Shown: positions 14,318-22,679 of the stretch, one piece after another | Layout of the letters: each line of letters starts with the position of its first letter | How positions within the stretch are numbered: the stretch's first letter is position 1 | DNA from: Bacteroidales bacterium | Lineage (GTDB): Bacteria; Bacteroidota; Bacteroidia; Bacteroidales; JAIOZK01 | Direction: 5' to 3' | Assembly: GCA_021740625.1 (NCBI GenBank) | Contig: JAIOZK010000037.1 | Coordinates: forward strand, 1 to 34,281 | Length of the DNA stretch: 34,281 nt | Notes under the pieces: generated by a model | Databases searched by the model: none | The model's input: only the letters and a program-made list of their open reading frames with translations | What the model was told of the DNA's origin: nothing | Translations under genes and position numbers: made by a program

Positions 14318-15517
14318 TTAGTCCAAAAATTCATTAACTGTAATCACCTTACATTTTATACCAGGGTAAAGGGATTCAATTGAATTAAATGATCGTGGTA
14401 CTTTTGTATCGCTCCATTTCACTTCAATAGCTTCCAAATCATCCTGTCCCTGAACAATAAAATCAATTTCTGTTTTGTTTATGGTCCTCCAAAAGTTGAT
14501 CTTATTTATCGAATAATAATCATTTGATAAAATTTCTGTTAAAACAAAATTCTCAAACAGGCTGCCTTTATCCGACCTGACATTCAAACTATTAAAATTA
14601 TTTAGAATAAAGTTTCGCAAACCCAGGTCCAAAAAGTAAATCTTTGGTGTTTTGGTAATCTCCTTTTTGTAGTTTTTATGGAATGGATAAATTCTTGTAC
14701 AAATAAAAGTTTGTTCAAGAATGCTTAAATATTCTTCTACGGTTTTTCTTGTTGTTTTCAAGGATTTTGCAATAGATTCGATACTTAAGAGATCCCCTGT
14801 TTGCATCGCTATGCGAATCAATAATTTGTTATATACATCTACATCTTTCAAGGCTAAAAAATCAACCAGGTCCTTTTGAACATATGCCTGATAAATATCT
14901 TTAATCCTAAGCTGTTTATCAACAATATTGTTTTCTTTTGCGACAGCAGGGTATGAGCCATATAACAAAATATTTTCAAGCACTTCATTTCTTGTAATTG
15001 GAGCAGCAAAATCAATGTATTCATCAAATGTCAACCGGTTTATTGTAAAAATACGTGTCCGGCCAACCAAATGCTCTTTGGTTTTTGCTTTTATCTCCAA
15101 TTGAGATGAACCACTGTAAATTACTTTAATATTTCGCTTTAGATCATATACCTCCTTCAGAAATAAGCCAGGAGATTCAAGCCTTTGTATTTCATCTACG
15201 AAAACATACTTTCTTTCTTCACTTTTACCTAAAAATTCAATAAACCGGGGTAAGTTGTTGAACAATGAATGTAATTTCAGGTCATCCAGGTTGAAATAAA
15301 AAATATCGCTTGAGGAAATCCCAGTTTGCAAAAGATGCTTAATTAACAACATCAGCAAAGAGCTTTTTCCAACTTGCCTGCTCCCCAATAATCCTAAAAA
15401 AAGATCGTTTTCCAAATTCTTTTTAAGAATATCAAGTATTTCCCTTTTTTTAAGATTGAAATCGAAATCAGGTTTTTCCCTCCAGGGATTTTGCAGAAAA
15501 AATATCTCTCGTATCAT
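14318..15517 (-). CDS. AAA ATPase of the DUF4143 family
   Basis: About 399 residues. The N-terminal AAA_14-type P-loop ATPase has Walker A GSRQVGKSS and Walker B KYVFVDEIQ, and a sensor-like YSGSSQLEI. The central winged-helix-like part (SIESIAKSLKTTRKTVEEYL) and the C-terminal DUF4143 domain with a PD-(D/E)XK-like EIDFIV...EAIEVKW complete the family architecture. Such proteins are common accessory genes in Bacteroidota; no role is firmly known, and toxin-antitoxin, defence and regulatory roles have been suggested. The frame is open from a TTG at 15541, but ATG 15517 is preferred. Two similar 14-bp palindromes lie just upstream, hinting at autoregulation. The neighbourhood is repeat-rich, in line with horizontal mobility. 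Confidence 0.88.
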   Translation of the reverse strand: MIREIFFLQNPWREKPDFDFNLKKREILDILKKNLENDLFLGLLGSRQVGKSSLLMLLIKHLLQTGISSSDIFYFNLDDLKLHSLFNNLPRFIEFLGKSEERKYVFVDEIQRLESPGLFLKEVYDLKRNIKVIYSGSSQLEIKAKTKEHLVGRTRIFTINRLTFDEYIDFAAPITRNEVLENILLYGSYPAVAKENNIVDKQLRIKDIYQAYVQKDLVDFLALKDVDVYNKLLIRIAMQTGDLLSIESIAKSLKTTRKTVEEYLSILEQTFICTRIYPFHKNYKKEITKTPKIYFLDLGLRNFILNNFNSLNVRSDKGSLFENFVLTEILSNDYYSINKINFWRTINKTEIDFIVQGQDDLEAIEVKWSDTKVPRSFNSIESLYPGIKCKVITVNEFLD

Positions 15518-15564
15518 TTTATCCAGATAAATTTTAATCAAATATACAAAATTATCTAGATAAT
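15518..15564 (-). promoter_or_regulatory. twin palindromes and TAnnTTTG boxes upstream of the DUF4143 ATPase
   Basis: ATTATCTAGATAAT (15551-15564) is a perfect 14-bp palindrome, and TTTATCCAGATAAA (15518-15531, plus strand) is a near copy. Their centres are 33 bp apart, about three helical turns. On the minus strand TAATTTTG (15554-15547) and TATATTTG (15546-15539) lie between them and fit the Bacteroidota -7 box. The proximal palindrome abuts the ATG. This suggests an operator, possibly for a dimeric repressor, which could be the ATPase itself. Confidence 0.4.
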
Positions 15565-15761
15565 CTTGTTTCCTAACACAAATATTATTTACTTAAACAA
15601 TGTCAATCTTTAAGCAGTGAATGATAGTGCTGCATTCAGCAACGAGATTCCTCAACCTCCCGATGCAAAAGTCTTATTCACTGATCAAAAATTGCAGGAT
15701 CGGGTACTAATGACAAGTATGGTATATCTGCAAATCTATAAGTTAAAAAAATATCAAAAAT

Positions 15762-15897
15762 CAAGCACCAAATATCAATACTTGTCCGCCATCCGGCGGA
15801 TAAATACCAAATTCGATCCCGAAAGCTTTCGGGACAATAACCAAAACATCCTTGGCTAAGTGCGGTTTGTAATTTCTATATTGGTATTTGGTTCTTG
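15762..15897. repeat. MITE-like intergenic hairpin with nested palindromes
   Basis: CAAGCACCAAATATCAATA (15762-15780) and TATTGGTATTTGGTTCTTG (15879-15897) are inverted copies with 2 mismatches over 19 bp. Inside are TCCGCC-atcc-GGCGGA (15785-15800) and the perfect palindrome CCCGAAAGCTTTCGGG (15818-15833). Nothing codes here; a plus-strand open frame over 15617-15859 has no family features. The gap 15542-15997 is otherwise without genes. Confidence 0.5.
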
Positions 15898-15997
15898 TTT
15901 GCTATTTGGAATTTGTGATTTGTGATTTTGTCATTAAAACAAATTTTTTTGTTGAATTCAGAATGACAGGATGATTTAGAGAGGAATCTCATGGCCT

Positions 15998-17188
15998 TTA
16001 TTCCAGCACCTCTCCGACCAGTTTGGCGGCATCCTGCAGCTTGATGGCCGAATGCACTTTCAGCCCTGAATCGTCGATCAGTTTTTTACCCTCTTCTGCA
16101 TTGGTCCCCTGCAGGCGAACCACAATGGGTACCGGAATATTTCCTATATTTTTGTATGCATCCACCACACCCTGGGCTACCCTGTCGCAACGAACGATAC
16201 CACCAAAAATATTAATGAGGATGGCTTTAACTTCCGGATCCTTGAGGATGATGCGCATGGCCTCCTCCACCCTTTTTGCATCGGCTGTACCACCAACATC
16301 GAGGAAGTTGGCCGGTTCACCCCCCGAGAGCTTGATGATGTCCATGGTTGCCATGGCCAGACCGGCACCATTTACCATGCATCCTACATTACCATCCATT
16401 TTAACATAACTCAGGTCAAATTCGCTGGCTTCCACTTCGATGGGATCTTCTTCATCGGTATCACGCATTTCGGCAATATCGGGATGACGCAGCAGGGCGT
16501 TGTTGTCGATGGTCACTTTGCAGTCGACTGCAAATATTTTGTTATCGGATGATTTGATCACGGGATTGATCTCGAAAAGGGAAGCATCAGAACCTTCATA
16601 AGCTGCATATAATCTGCTCACGAATTTTACCATTTCCTTGAAGGCGTTCCCACTGAGCCCAAGATTGAAGGCCAGCTTGCGGGCCTGGAATCCTTGCAAG
16701 CCAACGGAAGGATCTATCTCCTCCTTGAATATCAGATGCGGCGTTTGTTCAGCCACCTCTTCAATCGACATACCGCCCTGGGGGGAATACATGATCATAT
16801 TCCTTCCGGTGGCCCTGTTCAGCAATACACCAACATAGTATTCCTCCACTTCCGATTCTCCGGGGTAAAACATATCCCGCTGGATCAATACCTTTCTCAC
16901 AAGTATGCCATCCTTGCCGGTTTGCGGAGTAACCAGTGTCATGCCCAGGATCTTTTCCGACAATTCCCGGACCTCCCGCATGGATTTTGCCAGTTTCACA
17001 CCACCACCTTTTCCGCGGCCGCCGGCATGGATCTGAGCTTTCACTACCCAATATTGTGTCCCGGTTTCATTTTTCAGTTTCTCTGCAGCTTCAATGGCTT
17101 CATCTACCGAAGATGCGGCATAACCTTCTGCCACTGCTACTCCATATTTTGCTAAAATTGATTTTCCCTGATATTCGTGAAGATTCAT
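15998..17188 (-). CDS. sucC: succinyl-CoA synthetase (ADP-forming), beta subunit
   Basis: 396 residues, full length for SucC. The protein begins MNLHEYQGK and has an ATP-grasp domain with [14 protein letters not shown], metal and nucleotide-binding residues in FEINPVI and the C-terminal CoA-ligase fold with [31 protein letters not shown] and [10 protein letters not shown]. It joins the alpha subunit (SucD) to interconvert succinyl-CoA and succinate in the TCA cycle with ATP formation. sucD is not adjacent, which is common in Bacteroidota, where the two genes are often apart. A TAAATTTG box lies upstream, and the gene is divergent from the ABC ATPase gene. Confidence 0.97.
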   Translation of the reverse strand: MNLHEYQGKSILAKYGVAVAEGYAASSVDEAIEAAEKLKNETGTQYWVVKAQIHAGGRGKGGGVKLAKSMREVRELSEKILGMTLVTPQTGKDGILVRKVLIQRDMFYPGESEVEEYYVGVLLNRATGRNMIMYSPQGGMSIEEVAEQTPHLIFKEEIDPSVGLQGFQARKLAFNLGLSGNAFKEMVKFVSRLYAAYEGSDASLFEINPVIKSSDNKIFAVDCKVTIDNNALLRHPDIAEMRDTDEEDPIEVEASEFDLSYVKMDGNVGCMVNGAGLAMATMDIIKLSGGEPANFLDVGGTADAKRVEEAMRIILKDPEVKAILINIFGGIVRCDRVAQGVVDAYKNIGNIPVPIVVRLQGTNAEEGKKLIDDSGLKVHSAIKLQDAAKLVGEVLE

Positions 17189-17216
17189 TTTGAATGTTTT
17201 ATTGCATGTTGAGTTG

Positions 17217-17224
17217 CAAATTTA
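17217..17224 (-). promoter_or_regulatory. putative -7 box for sucC
   Basis: TAAATTTG on the minus strand (17224-17217) matches TAnnTTTG about 29 nt before the sucC ATG. No good -33 TTTG partner is visible, so support is modest. Confidence 0.35.
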
Positions 17225-17290
17225 TTATAATAATTTAAAAGGGAGCCTGCCATTCTGTATATTATTTCCGGGAAGCATATCAGAAAGTAT

Positions 17291-17298
17291 TATCTTTG
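17291..17298 (+). promoter_or_regulatory. putative -7 box for the ABC ATPase operon
   Basis: TATCTTTG matches TAnnTTTG 11 nt before the preferred ATG at 17310, giving an almost leaderless message. This supports 17310 as the start over the upstream frame opening at 17190. A TTTC 22 nt upstream could be a weak -33 box. Confidence 0.4.
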
Positions 17299-17309
17299 CT
17301 TTTTCCGAA

Positions 17310-17969
17310 ATGATCAGCGTTAAGGATATACATAAGTCTTACGGAAACCTGGAAGTGTTGAAGGGGATCAACCTGGAAATACAGCAGGGAGAAATTGTTT
17401 CAGTGGTGGGTGCCTCCGGTGCCGGCAAATCAACATTGTTGCACATTATTGGCACCCTCGATAAACCGGATCGCGGCAAAGTTTATTTTGGCTCCAGGTC
17501 TGTCATCGATCTGAATGAAAAGAAACTTTCGGCTTTCAGGAATAAAAACATAGGGTTTGTTTTCCAGTTCCATCACCTGCTGCCCGAATTCACAGCAATC
17601 GAGAACATCTGTCTTCCAGCATTTATTGCCGGCAAAAGCCAGAAGGCAGCCCGGCAAAAAGCAATGGAATTGCTTGCATTGCTCAGATTGACAGACAGAA
17701 AAGAGCATAAGCCATCGGAGCTCTCGGGTGGTGAGCAACAAAGGCTTGCAGTGGCCAGGGCCCTGATCAATGAACCTGATGTTTTGCTGGCAGATGAGCC
17801 CTCGGGCAACCTGGACTCAAAATCATCCGGCGAACTTCACAAGCTTTTCTTTGACCTGCGGGAGAAACTGAACCAGACCTTTGTAATTGTCACCCACAAC
17901 CAGGAACTGGCCGATATGGCCGATAGAAAACTAAAAATCAAAGATGGGGTGATCATCAACGGATTTTAA
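17310..17969 (+). CDS. ABC transporter ATP-binding protein, LolD/MacB-like
   Basis: About 219 residues. Walker A is GASGAGKST, the Q-loop [13 protein letters not shown], the ABC signature [15 protein letters not shown], Walker [14 protein letters not shown] and the H-loop VIVTHN. The [12 protein letters not shown]-x-EN segment is typical of LolD, which powers lipoprotein release from the inner membrane with LolC/E. No FtsX/LolC-like permease is adjacent, as is common for scattered Bacteroidota lolD genes. The frame opens earlier at 17190, but those 40 residues are not family-like and 17310 ([12 protein letters not shown]) is the natural start. The 14-repeat exported protein starts 30 nt after the stop, so the two are likely co-transcribed. 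The LolD role is likely but not proven. Confidence 0.9.
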   Translation: MISVKDIHKSYGNLEVLKGINLEIQQGEIVSVVGASGAGKSTLLHIIGTLDKPDRGKVYFGSRSVIDLNEKKLSAFRNKNIGFVFQFHHLLPEFTAIENICLPAFIAGKSQKAARQKAMELLALLRLTDRKEHKPSELSGGEQQRLAVARALINEPDVLLADEPSGNLDSKSSGELHKLFFDLREKLNQTFVIVTHNQELADMADRKLKIKDGVIINGF

Positions 17970-17999
17970 CAATATTCAATTTGTCGAAACGTTGATTTC

Positions 18000-20861
18000 A
18001 TGATTCAAATGCAATATACTTTAATCAGCAAAACAATGAGATACAGCCTGCTTTTCTTCCTTTTCATGAGTTTTTTGATCACAACCCACAAAACGCGGGC
18101 ACAGGAACAAAAGGAAGATTATAATTCTGTAGTTGCCATGGCCAATGATTATTTTGATGATAAGGATTACATCAATGCCAAGGCCGCCTATCAGTATGCC
18201 TCCCGCTTGAACCCGGAGGCTGAATTTGCCAAAGCCAGGTTAAACCAAACCATTGAATTGCTCCGCCAGCAGCTTGCAAAAAGCGGAACCTATACCGAGT
18301 ATGTTTCACAGGCCGACGAATACATGGCACAACAGGAGTATGATAAAGCCATTGAAGCATTCAAAAAAGCCCAGGAGATCATTCCCGATATCAAGTATCC
18401 TGCTGAAAAGATCAGAGACATTAAAAAACTTCAGGTTGAATTTAAAGAACGAACTGCTGAATACAACAGAACCCTCGCCAAAGCAAATAAACTGATGGAA
18501 GAGAAGAATTTTGCCGAAGCCAGGACAGCATTTGAGGAAGCAGCAGAAATATTTCCATCCAAAAGCTATCCACAGGAAAAGATAGAAGAGATCGATAACA
18601 TAATGTATCAGCTCGAACAGGCTGAAAATGGCTATAACATGGCCATGTCGAATGCCCGCTTTTTTATGAAGAAAGGCAAGCTCAGGGAAGCCCTGGAAGA
18701 ATATAAAAATGCCAATTCTTTCAAACCCGGTGAAAAAGAACCCGTAGAAAAAATTGCGGGACTGCAAGATAAAATCGCTGAGTCAGAACAGTTCAGCGCC
18801 CATGTTGAAGAGGCCGACCGCCTTTACATCGTTAAAGATTACAGGGGTGCCAGAGAACAATATGCCCAGGCACAGAAGATCAAGCCCAATGATAACTATC
18901 TGAAGGAAATGATGCTGAAGATCGAACGTGCACTTGAAGACAAAAACACAAGCATCGAACAGGATTATACAAATGCCATTACCCGTGGTGATGAATTTCT
19001 TAACAACAAGGATTTGAAGCTTGCCAAAACCCAGTTTGAATATGCCGCCCGCCTGAAACCAGGCGAAAGCCTGCCAAATCAAAAACTGGAAGAGGTAAAC
19101 AGCTTGCTTGCCGAGTATCAAAACAAAATTGAAACAGCAGACCAGAAGCTGGAAAACGGAGATTTTGAAGAAGCCAAAAGCAATTATATGTCAGCTTTGC
19201 AAATTTTACCGGCCGAGAGCTATCCGAAAGAACAACTTGAAGAAGTAAATATATACCTTGCCCGTGAATCCCGGAAAGATGAAATTGATTCGGCTTATGC
19301 CGAGATCATTGCCATGGCCGACCAGATGTTCGTAAACAATCGCTTTGCTGAGGCAAAGATAAAATACAAAGAAGCCCTGGATGTGAAGCCGGGAGAAACG
19401 TATCCCAAAGCAAAGATCGATGAAGTGGAAGAAACCATGGCCAGCCTCTACCAGGAAAAAGCAGCCCGTGAGAATTACAGCAACCTGATCAGCATGGCGG
19501 ATCAGTTATTTGAAAATGAGGAATTTGAATCCGCGCAACAGAAATATGAAGAGGCTGCCAAGGTATTGCCTGAAGAAGAATATCCCGGACACAGGATTGA
19601 AGAGATTGAGCAGATCACTGCTGATATGGCAGCCTATAAAAACAAACGGAAAAAATATAAATCTTATGTTGAAACGGCAGATGAATTGTTCGAAACAGAA
19701 GAGCTGAAACAATCAAAAATAAATTACCAGGAAGCTCTGGGTCTTTTCCCGGGTGAGTCTTATCCCCAATCCAGGATAGCCGAGATAGATACGATATTTG
19801 CAGAAATCCAGCGGCAGAAAGAAATCGACTCCACCTACCATGATGCACTGGCAAAGGGAGATCAATTCATGGAGGAGGAAAAATACAAAGCAGCTAAGCA
19901 AGCCTTCCTGGAAGCCAAACAACTGAAGCCCGATGCTGATGCACCATCGGAAAAACTAAAAAAGGTTGAAGCTGTCTTGCTTGAAATTGAACAGCAGCGG
20001 CAACTTGAAGCAAAATATGAAGCACTGGTACAAAAAGGCGACAGCCTGATCGAGGCCAACGAATACCCGACTGCCAAAGTCGCATTCGAAGAAGCACTGG
20101 CCATAAAGACAGAAGCCGAATACCCCAGGCAACAATTGATCGAAGTTGAAAGAGAACTGAAAAAGATAGAAGAAGAAAGGCAGCAGGCTTATGACCGTGC
20201 CATATCAAAAGGGGACAATGCTTTCCAGCAGGAAGATTATTACCAGGCCAAAGAAGCTTACCAGGCTGCCAGTAAATTGTACCCGAAGAATGAATATCCC
20301 ATCAACCAGATTGATAAGTGCAACTCTTACATCGCTGAGATTGAAAAAGCGACCGAAAGGGAATACAATCAATCCATTGCCAATGGGGATAAGTTTTACA
20401 ATTCAAAAATATACGACAGGGCACTGGATGCATTCTACAGGGCTTCTGAACTCAGGCCAAAAGCAACTTACCCCAGCGAAATGATCGATAAGATCACCAA
20501 CATCCTCAGCAAGAACATCCTGGTTGAGATTGATTCCGCCGCGGATACCATCCTGAGCAACAAAATGAAAAAATACAAATTTGAGCCTATTGGCGTGCAG
20601 GACAGAAAAGACAACTATGTGATCATCACAGCCAAAAATCTGAGCCAGGAAGAATTCAAAGTGATCATGAGCTATGGATCAAAAGGAGCAAAGAACGGAG
20701 GCATGCTGGTGCGGGTACCGGCTTCTGAAACAGAAAAAGAACTGATCATCCGCTTTGGCACCCAGTACAAATGGTTCAGCGAAGACAATGATTGGATCAG
20801 CATCGTGCCTGAAGGCGGAAAGTTGCAGGTTTCCAATATCAAAATTGTAAAGGCTGAATAA
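18000..20861 (+). CDS. exported protein with about 14 TPR-like repeats of ~58 residues and a C-terminal beta domain
   Basis: A 953-residue protein. The start at 18000 gives a signal peptide after a short polar head (about residues 13-35, RYSLLFFLFMSFLITT); ATG 18036 is an alternative. From residue about 40 to 845 there are 14 consecutive repeats of 55-62 residues. Each has the pattern Y-x4-AD/GD-x-F-x4-Y-x2-AK-x2-Y-x2-A-x4-P-x3-YP-x3-I-x-EI, with two TPR-like helices and a third coiled helix. The last ~100 residues lack repeats and contain beta-rich text (NYVIITAKNLSQEEFKVIMS...SNIKIVKAE). No lipobox or T9SS signal is seen, so a periplasmic location is likely. It follows the LolD-like ATPase by 30 nt. 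The family is not recognised by name; a long periplasmic scaffold is a reasonable inference. Confidence 0.85.
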   Translation: MIQMQYTLISKTMRYSLLFFLFMSFLITTHKTRAQEQKEDYNSVVAMANDYFDDKDYINAKAAYQYASRLNPEAEFAKARLNQTIELLRQQLAKSGTYTEYVSQADEYMAQQEYDKAIEAFKKAQEIIPDIKYPAEKIRDIKKLQVEFKERTAEYNRTLAKANKLMEEKNFAEARTAFEEAAEIFPSKSYPQEKIEEIDNIMYQLEQAENGYNMAMSNARFFMKKGKLREALEEYKNANSFKPGEKEPVEKIAGLQDKIAESEQFSAHVEEADRLYIVKDYRGAREQYAQAQKIKPNDNYLKEMMLKIERALEDKNTSIEQDYTNAITRGDEFLNNKDLKLAKTQFEYAARLKPGESLPNQKLEEVNSLLAEYQNKIETADQKLENGDFEEAKSNYMSALQILPAESYPKEQLEEVNIYLARESRKDEIDSAYAEIIAMADQMFVNNRFAEAKIKYKEALDVKPGETYPKAKIDEVEETMASLYQEKAARENYSNLISMADQLFENEEFESAQQKYEEAAKVLPEEEYPGHRIEEIEQITADMAAYKNKRKKYKSYVETADELFETEELKQSKINYQEALGLFPGESYPQSRIAEIDTIFAEIQRQKEIDSTYHDALAKGDQFMEEEKYKAAKQAFLEAKQLKPDADAPSEKLKKVEAVLLEIEQQRQLEAKYEALVQKGDSLIEANEYPTAKVAFEEALAIKTEAEYPRQQLIEVERELKKIEEERQQAYDRAISKGDNAFQQEDYYQAKEAYQAASKLYPKNEYPINQIDKCNSYIAEIEKATEREYNQSIANGDKFYNSKIYDRALDAFYRASELRPKATYPSEMIDKITNILSKNILVEIDSAADTILSNKMKKYKFEPIGVQDRKDNYVIITAKNLSQEEFKVIMSYGSKGAKNGGMLVRVPASETEKELIIRFGTQYKWFSEDNDWISIVPEGGKLQVSNIKIVKAE

Positions 20862-20952
20862 ACAAGCTTTTAATCCACCCTCATAAGACCGAGCTATACG
20901 GCTAATATTAAAATACTTAACATTACCATCAACTCTACAACATATCCAGCAT

Positions 20953-20983
20953 TCTGCATGGATCGTATTTATTTTTAATTTTG
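20953..20983 (+). promoter_or_regulatory. putative promoter for the PLP-enzyme gene
   Basis: TCTG (20953-20956), a 19-nt spacer and TAATTTTG (20976-20983) fit the Bacteroidota consensus with one -33 mismatch. The leader to the ATG at 21120 would be about 130 nt. The rest of the 20862-21119 gap shows no gene. Confidence 0.4.
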
Positions 20984-21119
20984 CCTGAAAAGATGGAAAT
21001 AAAGTGAATTACTTTATCAAACTACATTTCCACTTTACCATTTGGAATTTACCTTTACCGGGTCAATATCAAAGGGGAAATTCTGAGCGAAATAATTGTA
21101 ATATTATAACTGAAAGAGG

Positions 21120-22583
21120 ATGAAAGCCTATTTTGAAAAGTTCAGAAACAACATCATTGGTCAGGATCAGGAATTTACCGGACCCTATGGTAAAAAGAGA
21201 ATCCTTTATGCTGACTGGATTGCCAGCGGACGCTTATACAAACCCATAGAAGATAAGATCGTGAATACCTTCGGTCCTTTTATTGGGAACACCCACACCG
21301 AAACAAGTGAAACCGGTACGCTGATGACCAAGTCGTACCAGTATGCCCAGCGTCTGATCAAGAAACATGTGAATGCCAGTCCGAACGATGTGATCATAAC
21401 AACCGGTTTCGGCATGACCGCTGCCGTTGTTAAATTCCAGCGCATTTTGGGAATGAAGACCTGCGGCAAGCTCACCAAAAAGGAATGCCTTTCAGAAGTA
21501 GAAAAACCCGTGGTTTTCGTAACCCACATGGAACATCACTCCAATCATACCTCATGGTATGAGACCATGGCTGATGTTGTGCAGCTTCAGCCCAACAAAA
21601 ACATGCTAGTCGACCTGGACGACCTGAGAACCCAACTTGAAAAGTACAAATACCGCAAGGTGAAAATTGGAAGTTTTACAGCATGTTCTAATGTAACCGG
21701 TATAGAAACGCCTTATCATAAAATGGCTGCCATCATGCACGAATACGGGGGGATGGCATTTGTAGATTTTGCAGCCTCTGCCCCTTATGTTGATATCAAC
21801 ATGCACCCAAAAAACCCGATTGAAAAACTGGATGCTATTTTCTTTTCTCCCCATAAGTTTTTGGGGGGACCCGGAAGTTCGGGTGTACTGATCTTCGATT
21901 CCGGGCTTTACAACAGCCATTCTCCTGATCTGCCCGGAGGAGGAACCGTCGACTGGACCAATCCCTGGGGTGAATACAAATTCATCGATAATATCGAAGC
22001 AAGGGAGGACGGCGGTACTCCGGGCTTCCTGCAAGCGATACGAACGGCCTTATCCATCAAACTAAAGGAACAAATCGGTACCGACAGGATCGAGCAACGG
22101 GAAAAAGAACTTGTAAGGATTGCATTCCAGGAGTTTCGGAAAATCCCGGGTTTGAACATCCTGGCCGATAAAATTGAAGACCGCTTTGGCATCTTTTCTT
22201 TCTATCTTGAAAATGTGCACTTCAACCTTGTTGTCAAACTGCTGAACGACAGGTTTGGCATTCAGACACGAGGAGGATGCGCCTGTGCCGGTACTTATGG
22301 ACATTACCTGCTTAACGTAAGTTATGAGGATTCTCACTCCATCACCAATCTTATCAATTCCGGCGATCTTTCCAAAAAACCCGGCTGGATCAGGGTTTCC
22401 CTGCACCCAACAATGACAGATGAAGAACTGTTGTTCATTGCGGATGCCATAAAGCAGATCCGGAAAAATGCCGGCGAATGGGCAAAAGATTACATTTACA
22501 ACAAACACAACAATGAGTTCCGGCATAAGGATGAACCGGAAGACAAGACCATGCTGATCAGGGATTGGTTTGAATTCGATTGA
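21120..22583 (+). CDS. class V aminotransferase-fold PLP enzyme, cysteine desulfurase-like
   Basis: 487 residues, fold type I PLP enzyme of the NifS/Csd group. The PLP-binding Lys is K246 in FFSPHKFLGGPGSSG, D216 (VDFAASAP) should pair with the pyridine nitrogen, and H139/H140 (THMEHHSNHTSW) stacks on the ring. The segment RGGCACAGTYGHYL (C387, C389) sits where SufS-type enzymes carry the loop cysteine. Members of this subfamily are larger than IscS/SufS (about 400 residues) and their substrates are mostly unproven. No suf or isc genes are adjacent, so a housekeeping Fe-S role is not supported by context. The gene probably has its own promoter at 20953-20983 and is convergent with the metallophosphoesterase gene. 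Confidence 0.88.
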   Translation: MKAYFEKFRNNIIGQDQEFTGPYGKKRILYADWIASGRLYKPIEDKIVNTFGPFIGNTHTETSETGTLMTKSYQYAQRLIKKHVNASPNDVIITTGFGMTAAVVKFQRILGMKTCGKLTKKECLSEVEKPVVFVTHMEHHSNHTSWYETMADVVQLQPNKNMLVDLDDLRTQLEKYKYRKVKIGSFTACSNVTGIETPYHKMAAIMHEYGGMAFVDFAASAPYVDINMHPKNPIEKLDAIFFSPHKFLGGPGSSGVLIFDSGLYNSHSPDLPGGGTVDWTNPWGEYKFIDNIEAREDGGTPGFLQAIRTALSIKLKEQIGTDRIEQREKELVRIAFQEFRKIPGLNILADKIEDRFGIFSFYLENVHFNLVVKLLNDRFGIQTRGGCACAGTYGHYLLNVSYEDSHSITNLINSGDLSKKPGWIRVSLHPTMTDEELLFIADAIKQIRKNAGEWAKDYIYNKHNNEFRHKDEPEDKTMLIRDWFEFD

Positions 22584-22679
22584 TCAAATACGGAAATAAA
22601 GCAGCATACAACCCCACTATCCCACTCCCGGATTGGGCAAAGTATATAGGCAAAAACGCTGCCTGAAAGGAAAAAGAAA

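Noticed and set aside
15617-15859. 80-residue plus-strand protein
   Set aside because: It covers nested palindromes and a hairpin, has no domain or signal features and no convincing ribosome binding site.
12700-16000. Complete diversity-generating retroelement
   Set aside because: No reverse transcriptase with a YxDD motif and no template repeat were found on either strand, so only the target and a possible accessory remnant are claimed.
17190-17309. N-terminal extension of the ABC ATPase
   Set aside because: The 40 extra residues are not family-like, and a TAnnTTTG box at 17291-17298 places transcription just before ATG 17310.
22648-22664. Terminator between the PLP enzyme and metallophosphoesterase genes
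   Set aside because: AGGCA/TGCCT is only a 5-bp stem with no T-run.
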